64,000 nt of DNA from Druceiella hillmani (GCA_039881145.1 JAYKKI010000003.1:7585501-7649500); one strand, 5' to 3'; shown: positions 12,927 through 24,458, numbered from the stretch's first letter. Numbers and translations are program-made. Notes: generated from the sequence alone by a model not told the origin.

Positions 12927-13166
12927 AATATTCACTTACGGAAACACATAGAAGAACAAAAACAGGAACATATTACCCAGGAGTATGAAGGTGTAACTCA
13001 GGTTCGGGATCTGCTGAATGATGATCTGACCTCTGGGATCTGCTAGATGATGGGTAACGAGGTGTTGACGGTTGATGATGAATACAAAGGCTCAGAATTT
13101 GGCGAATTTACGACGGAGGAGGAATTTATGAGTTCAACGCTAGAATTTAGAAATGTTTTTTTGTGA
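12927..13166 (+). other. Coding-like patch with one internal stop
   Basis: Seventy-nine codons run in one frame with a single TAG at 13044. The peptide is hydrophilic and acidic, including HIEEQKQEHITQEYEG, TQVRDLLNDDLTSG and EFGEFTTEEEFMSS. Local GC is above that of the surrounding DNA. I do not recognise the protein. It may be a decayed exon or a transposon gene fragment. Confidence 0.25.
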
Positions 13167-14588
13167 CGACCCTAATTAAGGTATAATTTAGGATTATTAT
13201 TTAATCTTGATTTAGAACCGAAACGGAATCAGAGACGTACCGAGGATACTGATAAATGAGCCTTAAGCCGCCAACAGATTTGTTAGAAGATTTTTGTCGA
13301 ATTATTTTATTTAATTAGATATTTATTTTAATTAATTAACTAACAAATCAGAATCTGGTAAGTGTCGTCGGATCAGAGGCGCGTGATGAACTGTGCTGTT
13401 GGGCGGACTAACTGTGGGAAGGAAGCCAGCTAATCGCTGTGTGGTCTTGTTATTGAGAATTATATTTCACTGGTAAAGCACTAGTGTGCAGATGATGAAG
13501 TCCAGTTGTTGTTGGCCAGAGGTGCAACGTAAGACAAACGTAAGGAAATCCCATACTAATAGAATATATAACAGTACGACAAGAATCGTAAGTGTACGTT
13601 CTGTACAAATTCGTATCCAAAGGCGCTCTGCCTAAAGTGTGATATGTTACCGTCTTTGCCTAACAAAATAGCATGCCATAATGCCACGGTCTCTGTGGAA
13701 AATAGCAAGCCACAATTCAAAAAAATTATTCAGTACACGCTTCCTGGACTTCCGTTATTTACTTCCGTTCATTATATTCTACACTTGACTTCAAGACAAA
13801 TACTCGCATTTGTATTTGCTTCAAGATTTTTTTGTTCATCGGTTTAGAGAAATTATTTATAACGTGACAAAATTTTAATTATGGTTCCGAAGAAAAAAAA
13901 CATTTATTTTTATTTTATTTTGTAGTTATTATCTCACTTGTAATGTTAAAAGTAAAATAAGTCTTCTAAAAAATTACAAAATAAGAATTTTACGGAAGTT
14001 TGAGAGTGAACAATTCTTTAAATATAACGGGCCTCTCTAATCTTTACCAGATTGATGCTTTCTCCCTTTCGATACATATAATAAAATTATGATGGTTTAA
14101 ATTCTGTACATAGAAAATATTTTGAAAAGAGTGATTGATTTAGCATATAGAACGATAGTAGAAGCAACTTGACCTGTTTTTAGATTTTTTCCTTTTTCAG
14201 GCAGACAAACGCCTGTGTGTTAATTTATTCTTCTATTACCCAAAATTTGCTAAAGGGGTTTTGATGAAAGTATTGTATGGTTATAGTTTATACTCTCAAA
14301 CGACATATAGTATACTTTTATCTGGACGTTATGTATTTAAAAAATATTTTGATTTCCGGAAGAAAACCAAAATGAAAAGAAACACAAAAAAATTGCTAAT
14401 GACTTTCTTAAACCACATTTCCCGCGAACATAGTCGCTTTGGCACAGCTGGTCTAATATAAAAACTGTGCATAGTTGATATGCAATGTTTTTTTTTATAA
14501 CAACGCTCATAGTAATTTTTTCATTTGATATTATCAACCTGAAAATTTCTTGAAATACATATTTTTTCAATTATTATGTAATCAATAT
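13167..14588. other. Intergenic stretch
   Basis: A moderately GC-rich segment (13200-13640) gives no sustained open frame, and the rest is AT-rich. The overlapping opposite-strand frames at 14261-14570 have no recognisable domain. Confidence 0.4.
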
Positions 14589-14597
14589 ATTTATTTT

Positions 14598-14780
14598 GAA
14601 TATATTTGGCGTTAATTTTGGAGAAATTCATTATTCACAATTAAATGAAACTATGTGATGTAGTATTATTTCTACTTTCTTTAATTTCTTTACCACGACC
14701 TAGATTTCGTTGTATTACAACATCTTCAGGTGAGCTATTAGCAAAGATATTCTTTACTAGTTAGTTTCATTTAATTGTAG
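14598..14780 (-). mobile_element. Penelope-type foldback element, truncated copy
   Basis: Same family as 52019-52271. Read on the minus strand it carries the tail adjoining TTTAATTGTG, the TTTCTTT/CTACTTTC block, a hammerhead-like motif and the central palindrome. Past the centre, only the distal TTTCATTTAATTGTAG of the second inverted arm survives. The nonamer ATTTATTTT occurs on both sides (14589-14597 and 14781-14789) and may be a target-site duplication, but in such AT-rich DNA that is weak support. Confidence 0.6.
14693..14733 (-). ncRNA. Minimal hammerhead ribozyme motif, type I arrangement
   Basis: On the minus strand the order is UCAC (stem I 5' side), CUGAAGA core, a U, GUUGU-AAU-ACAAC (stem II), GAAA, a tiny stem III (AUC/GGU with loop UA), the GUC cleavage triplet, then GUGG (stem I 3' side, pairing UCAC with one U-G pair). 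All catalytic core bases of the hammerhead consensus are present. Minimalist hammerheads with very short stem III are known in Penelope-like retroelements, where dimer action was proposed. The extra U before stem II departs from canonical ribozymes and may lower activity. Confidence 0.6.
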
Positions 14781-15183
14781 ATTTATTTTCAAAAACATAC
14801 ATTTATTCAATATTTTAATATTTAAAATTTTTGTTTTATTTTAGAAATGTCTAAAGCGATGCCACATGTATCAAATAGTCGCAGAAAACAAAAATGCTTC
14901 TATGTCTTTTAACATTCCATAAAATGCTAATATATGAATATAAGGCGTTGGAAGCAATTTACAATGTTATAATAACTTCATATGTTTTATTGAAGGAACA
15001 GAAATTTCACAAAAGTTTTTAAAGTCTACCAAATGATAAATATAACATGAAGCAGGTTTCCTCACCTGATTGAATTACATTCCACTCAACACAAAATCAA
15101 TTATTGTTAGGCTCTGTGTATCGCAAAGTACGCCGTTCTTAACTTCAAAACAGTGTGTCGTTTCATTTTAAAGCACTCCTTTA

Positions 15184-15345
15184 GGTTATTATAAATACAT
15201 TCCTTCGCAATTAAACTAATGTGTCCAAGTTAATACTATGTATTTCTTATAGGCTGTATGAGTTTTTACTCGTATATTCCTAATATGATATATGGACATT
15301 TTTACCTCACGTTATGTTAACAATAAATAAGTTTCATATAATAAA
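15184..15345 (+). repeat. Direct-repeat copy 1 (about 160 bp)
   Basis: Starting at TTATAAATACATTCCTTCGC, this segment is repeated in the same orientation at 19817-19980 with roughly 90% identity by eye. This copy lies about 600 bases outside the left palindrome arm. The other lies in the palindrome spacer, right next to the inner end of the left arm. No terminal inverted repeats are apparent. Confidence 0.8.
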
Positions 15346-16470
15346 AAAATTCAAGTATGCAAATAATACATGTATTGAAATTGACACATTACCTCAGCTG
15401 TTGTCAAACAGCTTTAGAGCGCTATTTACATGACTAAGTAATGTAAGGTCATTGATTTTATTCTCTAATCATCACACTCTTGTTAGTCTGGTCCTAGCCT
15501 GGGCTCCGATGGTTTGTTTTCGTCCTCGTTCGTCTTGAATCGTATGGCTATTTTTAAAGATGCGTTTCCATTTCAGGCATTTGGTAGTGTTTCTAGAAAC
15601 ATCTGTAATGCTGCTCCATAAAAAGTTGTTTTCTGAAAGCATGATATTGAACTCTCTAGTATTTTCTGTGATTTGCCAGGTCACTAGAATCTCTATGATT
15701 TGCCAGGTTATGAGAATTCTCGAATTCCTATTTCTTTAACTAAACCAGCTTGTTCATGTGATAAATTTGAAGTCGAATGTTTACTATATATGCAGTTATA
15801 GAGTGTTTACTAGCTGTAGTTTAGAGTGTTTACTGTATGTATACGGTTATAGTTAATTTTGAAGCCGAGTTTTTACTATATGAAGAAGTACTTTACTTCT
15901 GTGTGATATGAGAGAAACCAGCTATTGCTTCAATTTTTCATGGAACATTGTATAAGGGTAAAAAACGAGTTTTGGTTATCATGTCTGATTCTCCCATAAT
16001 TGGCAACCGATGGAATCTCAACAGCCACCTCTCCCACAGTCCAAAAAACATCATCTCATAGAAGTTTTACACGCAGTGGTATTGATTTTATTCTTCTCGC
16101 TATATAATAAATGACAATCTCAATACTATATTTTGAAACAGGTCATTGATTTTAGAGCCGAAGTCGCGGGAAAAACGATTTTGGCTAGATGCACCTAAAG
16201 AAAATATATAATATTATTATCTTATATAATAGTTGCGAAAATAATTTTTTAACCAAGTTCACTTTTTATTAAAATGTCAAATATATTAAAACATATCCAA
16301 AATGTTTGATATATAGACAACCTAATTCTTCACTTTTTTACGTATATAGATATAGAAAAATGATACGTGATAACCAAATTTATACAACCTTCTTGGGTCT
16401 TCCTGCATTCAGATTTCTTTCTTTACATGTACCAGTAACTACTTACAGAAACGACTCAGTATTATAAATC

Positions 16471-16680
16471 ATGGCTATGTTCCAAATGATCAGAAAAAAT
16501 TATTTTTTGTCAAACGGAATATTCTATCTAGAGTTGCGAATGAACGAGAAGAAACGAAGCGAACATTGCTTCGCTGCTTTGTGTTGTTTTGGTAAGACAG
16601 AGAGAAGTGTACGCGTAAATGGTGGTACAAAAATATTTATGAAAACAATATCGTTTCTTCGTTTTGGGTTTTATTATTAA
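16471..16680 (+). CDS. Short frame conserved in both palindrome arms, unknown
   Basis: A 69-codon frame begins MAMFQMIRKNYFLSNGIFYL and ends in FLRFGFYY before TAA. The right arm carries the same frame (24258-24458, minus, 66 codons). The two differ by a nine-base in-frame indel and several amino-acid replacements (for example CC to FR, K to E), yet neither copy has gained a stop. That is suggestive, but most differences change the amino acid, so it is not evidence of purifying selection. No signal peptide, no known family, no promoter seen. It may be a fortuitous frame inside a duplicated element. Confidence 0.2.
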   Translation: MAMFQMIRKNYFLSNGIFYLELRMNEKKRSEHCFAALCCFGKTERSVRVNGGTKIFMKTISFLRFGFYY

Positions 16681-16835
16681 CTACTTAGTTAAATTATTTC
16701 TTTCTCTAACGTTTAAACGCTGCAAGTTGAAATATTTATCGGTTTGTCTTTAACCCTGTTTAAATTAGACAGTTTAATATATGTAGTATTTTTAATTTAT
16801 TATGATAGATAAATTTTAAAATTTAAAATATTTGT

Positions 16836-16970
16836 CACAATTAAATGAAACTACGTGATGTAGCATAATTTCTTCTTTCTTTAAGTTATTTACCATGACC
16901 TAGGTTTCATTGTATTACAACATCTGAAAAGGGCTATTAGCACAGATCTTTGCTAATACTACATCAGTCA
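16836..16970 (-). mobile_element. Penelope-type foldback remnant in left arm
   Basis: Contains the family blocks CACAATTAAATGAAACTACG, CTTTCTTTAA, CCATGACCTAGG and the AGATCTTTGCTAAT centre. The hammerhead core CUGAAGA is lost (replaced by CUUUUCAGA on the minus strand), while GAAACCUAGGUC is retained with GUGG changed to AUGG. The second inverted arm carries an internal deletion after GCTAATA. Confidence 0.7.
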
Positions 16971-17807
16971 GTTTTGTTTGTAACTATTAAGAAAAGTGCA
17001 GAAATTTATAAACAATAATTAAATAACTTTGCTTCTAATTTCTCTGGATAAGGAGTTAGAAATAAAGCAATTTTTCGATTAAACATTTAAGGGTATAAAC
17101 TTTCAACAAGAAAGAAATTATTTAAAAGTCTGCTGCCAAAATGGTACCATGAATTTTAAGACAAGATGCAAAATGGAATAAACTCGGTATGGGTAGTTTG
17201 CTTAACGATCGACTCGTAGACTTCAATTATTAATGTAAAGTTTTTAGGTGCAGTAGCTTATTATTTAGATAAGAATATGAAAATAGCTTCGTAATTATTG
17301 GGTATTTTTTGTGTTCGGAAGAACACATTGTAAAGAAACTGAGAATTTGTTTAAAAAGAAAAAATAATGCATCGAAAATAGAAAATAAAGTATTCGACCG
17401 GTAATTCTGCTAATATTGTAGGGCCATGAGGAAAGATAATTGGAGGTATGTTGTTTGTTTTAATCACTCCGTCAATTTATTGATGTAATCGGTGTTAAAA
17501 AATATTAAAAATGGATTATCCAAAAATGAAGGCTATAATTGAATTGTTGGAACGAAGTTCCTAACATTTAAACCAATTTAAAGGATTCCGCCATCAAATT
17601 AGGCTTACATAGCTGAAACCCAAATATGGAAAATAATCATTTGTACGGTGAAGAAGCCATATGAAATACAGACTTAAAGAATACGAGGTTTACGGATAAT
17701 GAGTCATATGAAAGTGCCTTATCGTTATAATATTTTTCTATAGGCATATTCTTAAAAGGAACACTCACTAAAAACCCTTTTGAAACGTATATTTAACAAA
17801 AAACAGT

Positions 17808-17868
17808 TATTGGGAATATCCATAGACTGGCTTGATAAAATCAAGCCAATCTATGGATATTCCCAATA
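17808..17868. repeat. 29-bp near-perfect hairpin, 3-nt loop
   Basis: TATTGGGAATATCCATAGAC... at 17808-17836 pairs with 17840-17868 with a single mismatch around an AAA loop. The right arm carries the same structure at 22541-22601. Confidence 0.9.
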
Positions 17869-17895
17869 AATTTTAAACAGAGAAGTATTAATTTT

Positions 17896-17956
17896 AAATA
17901 AGAACAAATATATAACAATATGCTGGCCGCATATTGTTATATATTTGTTCTTATTT
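17896..17956. repeat. Perfect 28-bp hairpin, 5-nt loop
   Basis: Bases 17896-17923 are the exact reverse complement of 17929-17956 around TGGCC. In the right palindrome arm only one of the two stems is present (around 22473-22506), so one arm gained or lost a stem after the duplication. Confidence 0.9.
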
Positions 17957-19254
17957 TTAAAACTTACAACTGGCTGTTTGTCCTATGTCTAAATAAAGTG
18001 TGAAAGAAAATCACTTTTTGTTTAGTTCAACTCATATAAATTACTTAACTATTCATACTAAATTTCTTTAATCTTTCAAACTAAACTGAATGGTATTCAT
18101 TCATTTACGATACAAGTGCTGTTAATTCCTTGCGTGTACAATCTTAGGTATAGTGGCAATGAATGCACTAAACCGCATCCGAAATATACGCGGGTGAGAT
18201 GTGCAGCGAGTAAGTAATAAGAAAAACTTTACTAAAGTGGTTGAAGTCGAATCATGACAGTTATTTAAAAACAAATTAGTGTGATTATTATTATGTCTAG
18301 AAATACACAGAGGACGACCTATTTTTGAAGAGTAAGTGCGCGTTATTGTTCTTCACTGCTTATAAGTGATGAATTAAATTTTGTTCCAGACGCCTTAAGG
18401 ACACCTAATATTATTTATGGTACACGTTTTCAAAAGTGTAAAATTTGTATTATCTAAAACGCTAAATACGAATCCTTTGTTTCAATAACTACAAAGTTAA
18501 AAACAAAAACTTATAAAAAAACCATTAAAAGATCATGTGTCAATATAAGTAAAACGTCATAACGACTCCTTTTCCTTAAGAAATATATATATATTAAAAT
18601 GAGCTCAAAATCGACGCTTCAAAATACCACGTTACAGTAATAATATAAATATATTAATTATTGACATTTTATCCTTGGCAAGTAAAATTTGTAAATGAAA
18701 CATTTCAAGGTTCATATAGTAAAAAAATATATTCAAGCCACGGTAAGCATATCGCTATATACATTACATTAATATACGACCACTGTATTGCGCAACTGCT
18801 CCGATCGGAACTATGAGAATCAAGTTTCAAATGAAACCTATCTCTATTTTGGAACGTCTCAATGCTCTATATTTTATTGTTTCAATCATAATAAAGATAC
18901 ATATGCTATATTCCTAATGTTCTACCTCTATCGCACCATTCCACCCTTCACTTTTGGCCATGTCCTTTTGGCGATGTATATCCGAGTGGATAATTTCATT
19001 GCGCGAATTAAGAAGTACGTAGCACCATCTATTGATACATATAGTTTTTCTGCAATTTTTTGGTGTTGTTCTAATGCAATGTGAATTAACTTTTGATAAT
19101 GTATGAAATTTGCACATTTTCCGACATATTATCTTGAACTGATTCGAGGAAACTAAAATTAAATGTTATTTTAAGTCAACCGCTATGTTTTCAAACGTCA
19201 TTGGAATTGAGTCAGTAATTTTACGTAATTCGTGCTCAAAGAAAAAAAAACAAA

Positions 19255-19305
19255 ATATATATATACATATATATATATATACATATATATATAAATATAC
19301 ATATA

Positions 19306-19343
<38 letters not shown>
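19255..19343. repeat. Interrupted (TA)n microsatellite
   Basis: TA-rich run broken by ACATA and AAATA units. The right arm has a purer, shorter TA run at the equivalent place (21139-21178). Confidence 0.95.
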
Positions 19344-19809
19344 ATGAAAAATTCGCGCCCTCATAAATATGTGGCAAGACAAATAGTGTCGCATTTTAAT
19401 TAGAAATTAATTTATAATTTTATTAATATGCAAGCACATTCATTTACAAATGCTGGTAAAAATTTCAGGAAACTATAAGTCTAAACAATTAAATTATCCC
19501 GGAATCGCGACATTTTAATTGATTGAATTGTTAACAATAAAATATCTGTTCTAAAATTACCCTGGGTATATATAACCGTGATATCTCTCACCTAACAAAT
19601 ATTTCGTCAGTTAATACCGAAAACCTTCGGAAATAAATACAGCCTAAATACTAATTAATTTATCAGTATGTAGCCCAGTTCAATAAAGAATTGTAATTGT
19701 ATGTTTTATCATTCTGATTCGCAATTAAAATGTGCTTACAAGTTTGGTCCAACATTTTGATAAAATTATGCAAGGAAATTGGAGTTTCAGGATAAACTTT
19801 GATATTTCT

Positions 19810-20710
19810 GCTGCAGGTTTTTATAAATACATTCCTTCGCAATTAAACTAATGTATCCCAGTTAATAGTATGTATTTCTTACAGGATGTATGTGTTCTTA
19901 CTCGTATATTCCTTATATGATGAATGGACATTTTTACCTCACGTTATATTAACACTAAATATTTTTCATATAATCTGAGAAAAAATTGTATTTTTGCCTA
20001 TTTTTAAACTTAGGTACGTAATATTTTAGTTAACATATATACTCATGATTCCACATATATATTTTAATACATAATTAAAAGTTCAATTAAAGAATATGTG
20101 TTTGAACTGGCATCACTTAAGCATTCAGCTTAATATAAATATATTATTATTTGTTTAATGATTATCATCAAGACACTAAGCGTATTTAAATTGAATGTAT
20201 GTTTATAAATATGTTATTATTTCTTTACTAACATTAAAAGCTATTTAGGCACCAAATTAAATAATTTAGTGATGAAATTGTTTTCCTAAAATATTATAAT
20301 CATGAAAAGTAATAAATAACTGGTTAAATGCAAGTCAACGTCAAGGGTAATTTCAATTCTCTTGAGTCTCCGTAATGTTCATTTTTCTTCCTAAGTATGA
20401 AAATGTGTAGCTATTGTGGTAAAAAATTATCTGTAATATTATTGTAGTGACTTCGCACAATTTTTTTCGATACAATAAAATAAATATAGAGAATGAACAA
20501 ATTGCCACAAAGAAAATTAATAGCCGGTCTTTCTACCTCTCGTCAAAAATATTATTTTTAGCATGAAAGTAAATTAATCAAACGTGTCCCTTGTGTTTTT
20601 ATTTTTACCAGCATTTAAAACAAAATACCTAATTATTATTGACATAATTTTCCAACAAGTTACTAACGAAAACTGTTTCTTCAAAGGAATGAAGCACAGC
20701 AATTTCGATG
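19810..20710. other. Spacer of the large palindrome
   Basis: About 900 bases present once within the inverted repeat. Its left 170 bases are a copy of the repeat at 15184-15345. The remainder is AT-rich with no reading frame of note. Confidence 0.7.
19817..19980 (+). repeat. Direct-repeat copy 2 (about 160 bp)
   Basis: Same orientation as the copy at 15184-15345, sharing ATACATTCCTTCGCAATTAA and CATTTTTACCTCACGTTAT. It begins within ten bases of the point where left-arm similarity ends. Confidence 0.8.
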
Positions 20711-21134
20711 AGAAATATCAAAGTTTATCCTAAAACTCCAAATAATTTCCTTGCATAATTTTAACAAAATGTTGGACCAAACTTGTAAGCACATTTTAAT
20801 TGCGAATCAGAATGATAAAACATACAATTAAAATTCTTTATTGAACTGGGCTACGTACTGATAAATTCATTAGTATTTAGGGTGTATTTATTTCCGAAGG
20901 TTTTCGGTAATAACTGATGAAATATTTGTTAGGTGAGAGATATCAAGATTATATATACTCAGGGTAATTTTAGAACAGGTATATTATTGTTAACAATTCA
21001 ATCACAAAAAGTTTAGGCTTATAGTTTTCTGAAATTTTTATCTGTATTTGTAAATGAATGTGCTAGCATATCAATAAAATTATAAATTAAATTCTATTTG
21101 TTTTGCCACATATTTATGAGGGCGCGAATTTTTC

Positions 21135-21138
<4 letters not shown>

Positions 21139-21178
<40 letters not shown>
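21139..21178. repeat. (TA)n microsatellite
   Basis: Pure TA run of about 40 bases, equivalent in position to the interrupted run at 19255-19343 in the other arm. Confidence 0.95.
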
Positions 21179-21181
<3 letters not shown>

Positions 21182-21516
21182 TTTTTGTTTGAGCACGAAT
21201 TACGTAAAATTACTGACTCAATTGAAATGAAATTTGAAAACATAGCGGTTGACTTAAAGTAACATTTAATTTTCGTTTCCTCGAATCAGTCCAAGAAATC
21301 GGAAAATATGCAAATTTTATATATTATCAAAAGTTAATTCACATTGCATTAGAACAATACCAAAAATAGCAGAAAAACTATATGTATCAATAGATGGTGC
21401 TACGTACTTCTTAACTCGCGCAATGAAATAATCCACTCGGATATACATCGCCAAGAGGACATGGCCAAAAGAGAAGGGTGGAATGGTGCGATAGAGGTAG
21501 AATGTTAGGAATATAG

Positions 21517-21544
21517 TATATATATATATATATATATATATTTA
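21517..21544. repeat. (TA)n run private to the right arm
   Basis: A short TA tract of about 28 bases replaces unique sequence (AAGATACATATGC) found at the matching place in the left arm. Confidence 0.85.
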
Positions 21545-22540
21545 TTATGATTGAAACAATGAAGTATAGAGCATTGAGACGTTCCAAAATAGAGATAGGT
21601 TTCATTTGAAACTTGATTCTCATAGTTCCGATCGGAGCAGTTGCGCAATACAGTGGTCGTATATTAATGTAATGTATATAGCGATATGCTTACCGTGGCT
21701 TGAATATATTTTTTTATTATATGAACCTTGAAATGTTTCATTTACAAATTTTACTTGCCGAGGATAAAATGTCAATAATTAATATATTTATATTATTACT
21801 GTAACGTGGTATTTTGCAGCGTCGATTTTGAGCTCATTTTAATATATATATATTTCTTAAGGAAAAGGAGTCGTTATGACGTTTTACTTATATTGACACA
21901 TGATCTTTTAATGGTTTTTTTATAAGTTTTTGTTTTTAACTTTGTAGTTATTGAAACAAAGGATTCGTATTTAACATTTTAGATAATACAAATTTTACAC
22001 TTTTGAAAACGTGTATCATAAATAATATTAGGTGCCCTTAAGGCGTCTGGAACAAAATTTAATTCATCACTTATAAGCAGTGAAAAACAATAACGCGCAC
22101 TTACTCTTCATAAATAGGTCATCCTCTGTGTTTTTCTAGACAATAATAGTCACACTATTTTTTTTTAAATAACTGTCTTGATTCGACTTCAACCACTTTA
22201 GTAAAGTTTTTCTTATTACTTACTCGCTGCACATCTCACCCGCGTATATTTCGGATGCGGTTTAGTGCATTTTTTCCACTATACCTAAGATTGTACACGC
22301 AAGGAATTAACAGCACTTGTATCGTAAATGAATGAATACCATTCAGTTTAGTTTGAAAGATTAAAGAAATTTAGTATGAATAGTTAAGTAATTTATATGA
22401 GTTGAACTAAACAAAAATTGATTTTCTTTTACACTTTATTTAGACTTAGGGCAAACAGCCAGTTGTAAGTTTTAAAAATAAGAACAAATATAAAACAATA
22501 TGCTGGCGTATTTAAAATTTATACTTCTCTATGTTAAATT

Positions 22541-22601
22541 TATTGGGAATATCCACAGATTGGCTTGATTTTATCAAACCAATCTATGGATATTCCCAAT
22601 A
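22541..22601. repeat. Hairpin, right-arm copy
   Basis: Stem 22541-22569 pairs with 22573-22601 around TTT, with two mismatches that both leave G-U pairs in RNA. It corresponds to 17808-17868. Confidence 0.85.
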
Positions 22602-22685
22602 TCTGTTTTTTGTTAAATATACGTTTTAAAAGGGTTTGTAATGAGTGTTCTTTTTAAGAATATCCCTATAGCAAAATAATTATAA

Positions 22686-23152
22686 TTCCTTGGAAGTAAA
22701 TGCGTGGACATTTATAGAAGAGAAGAAATAAAAATGGGTAACCTAGCCGAACATTAACATTTCGATTCGTATTTAAGTTAAAAATAAAAGCTAAGATACC
22801 TTATTTTCCTTGAATTTTGTTTGACTCTGGAAGAAATTAATTCATATAGAATTGAAATAGCCATAAAACGTAGTCTTTTATATACATCATTATAAATGAT
22901 TAAAGATGTATTTTTCCTTTCTTGTCCCCACTTCCTAGGACCCTGTCTTCTGGGCAACAATTTCTGTAAAATATACTTGTTAGGCTTTTTGATCCTAGAT
23001 CCCGTTTGATTTTAATGCTGCATTAATTCAGTATCAAACTCTTTTTCTATAAAAGACTATGTAAAGTAACGTTAGCAGCCAAAACTTGTGAAGGAGCAGC
23101 TCATTGTCCCGTATTGAGAACGAGTCGTAACTAATTATTTTTCTAAATTATT
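22686..23152. other. Segment present only in the right arm
   Basis: Alignment by eye breaks off after the TATAGCAAAATAATTATAA region and resumes at AAGGCACTTTCATAT. In the left arm the flanking sequences are nearly adjacent at about 17727-17735. About 467 bases were therefore inserted here or deleted from the left arm. No terminal repeats or target duplication were seen. It contains a 60-codon frame with no recognised motif. Confidence 0.65.
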
Positions 23153-23921
23153 TAAGGCACTTTCATATCCGTAAACCTCGTATTCTTACAATCTGTATTT
23201 CATATGGCTTCTTCACCGTACAAATGATTATTTTCCATATTTGGGTTTCAGCTAAGTAAGCCTAATTTGATGACGTATTTCTTTAAATTAGTTTAAATGT
23301 TAGGAACTTCGTTCCAACAATTCAATTATAGCTTTCATTTTTGGATAATCCATTTTTAATATTTTTTAACTCCGATTACATCAATAAATTGACGGAGGGA
23401 TTAAAACAAACAACATACCTCAAATTACTTTTCCTCATGGCGCTACAATATTAGCAGAATTATCGCTAACTAGGTCGATGCATTATTTTTCTTTTTAAAC
23501 GAAATTTCAGTTTCTTTACAATGTGTTCTTCCGAACAAAAAAATACCAAATAAATATGAAGCTATTTTTGTATTCTTATCTAAATAATAAGCTACTGCTC
23601 CTGAAAACTTTACATTATTAATTGACGTCTACGAGTCTGTCGTTAAGCTAACTGCCCGTATCGAGATTATTCCATTTTTCATTATGTCCTAAAATTTTGT
23701 TGCCATTTTGGCAGCAGACTTTTAAACAATTTCTTTCTTGTTGAAAGATTATACCCTGATATTTTTAATCGGAAAATTGCTTTATTTCTAACTCTTCATT
23801 CAGAGAATAAAGAGTTAGAAGTAAAGCAATTTTGCGAAATAAAGCAATTTAACAAAGTTATTTAATCATTGTTTATAAATTTCTGCACTCTTTCTTAAAG
23901 ATAGAGTTACAAACAAAATTA

Positions 23922-24093
23922 ACTGATGTAGTATTATTTCTACTTTTCTGATTTGCATCTTCAGGTGGGCTATTAGCAAAGATCTGTGCTAATAGCCCCC
24001 TTCAGATGTTGTAATACAATGAAACCTAGGTCATGGTAAATAACTTAAAGAAAGAAGAAATTATACTACATCACGTAGTTTCATTTAATTGTG
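23922..24093 (+). mobile_element. Penelope-type foldback remnant in right arm
   Basis: More complete than its left-arm partner: the central palindrome (GGGCTATTAGCAAAGATCTG) and much of both inverted arms remain. One arm has the broken ribozyme core (CCUUCAGA in place of CACCUGAAGA) with the same UGAAACCUAGGUCAUGG changes as the left arm. The opposite arm keeps the GCATCTTCAGGTGGG block (an intact CUGAAGA on the minus strand) but has lost stem II, GAAA and the cleavage site. Confidence 0.7.
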
Positions 24094-24257
24094 ACAAATA
24101 TTTGAAATATTTTCAATTTTAAAATTTATCTATCATAATAAATTAAAAATACTACATATATTAAACTGTCTAAGTTAAACAGGGTTAAAGGCAAATCGAT
24201 AAATATTTCCGCTTGCAGCGTTTAAACGTTGAAGAAAGAAATAATATAACTAAGTAG

Positions 24258-24458
24258 TTAATAATATAACCCAAAACGAAGAAACAATATTGTTTTCATA
24301 AATATTTTTGTACCACCATTTACGCGTACACTTCTCTCTGTCTCACCAAAACGAAACAAAGCAGCGGAACAGTGCTCGCTTCGTTTCTTCTCGAACTCTA
24401 AATAGAATATTCCGTTTGACAAAAAATATTTTTTTCGGATCATTTGGAACATAGCCAT
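24258..24458 (-). CDS. Right-arm copy of the conserved short frame
   Basis: 66 codons, MAMFQMIRKKYFLSNGIFYL to FLRFGLYY. It is the partner of 16471-16680, nine bases shorter by an in-frame indel. No known family. See that entry for the caution about selection. Confidence 0.2.
   Translation of the reverse strand: MAMFQMIRKKYFLSNGIFYLEFEKKRSEHCSAALFRFGETERSVRVNGGTKIFMKTILFLRFGLYY

Larger units (their letters stand above)
15948..19809 (+). repeat. Large palindrome, left arm
   Basis: This arm reappears as reverse complement at 20711-25080. It begins TTGTATAAGGGTAAAAAACG, matching the end of the right arm. Landmarks pair up throughout: the frame starting 16471 with that starting 24458, the hairpin 17808-17868 with 22541-22601, and the ATG at 18813 with that at 21623. 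Identity by eye is about 90-95% in ungapped blocks. It is shorter than the right arm mainly because it lacks the segment seen at 22686-23152, but it carries an extra hairpin stem near 17929-17956. Confidence 0.9.
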
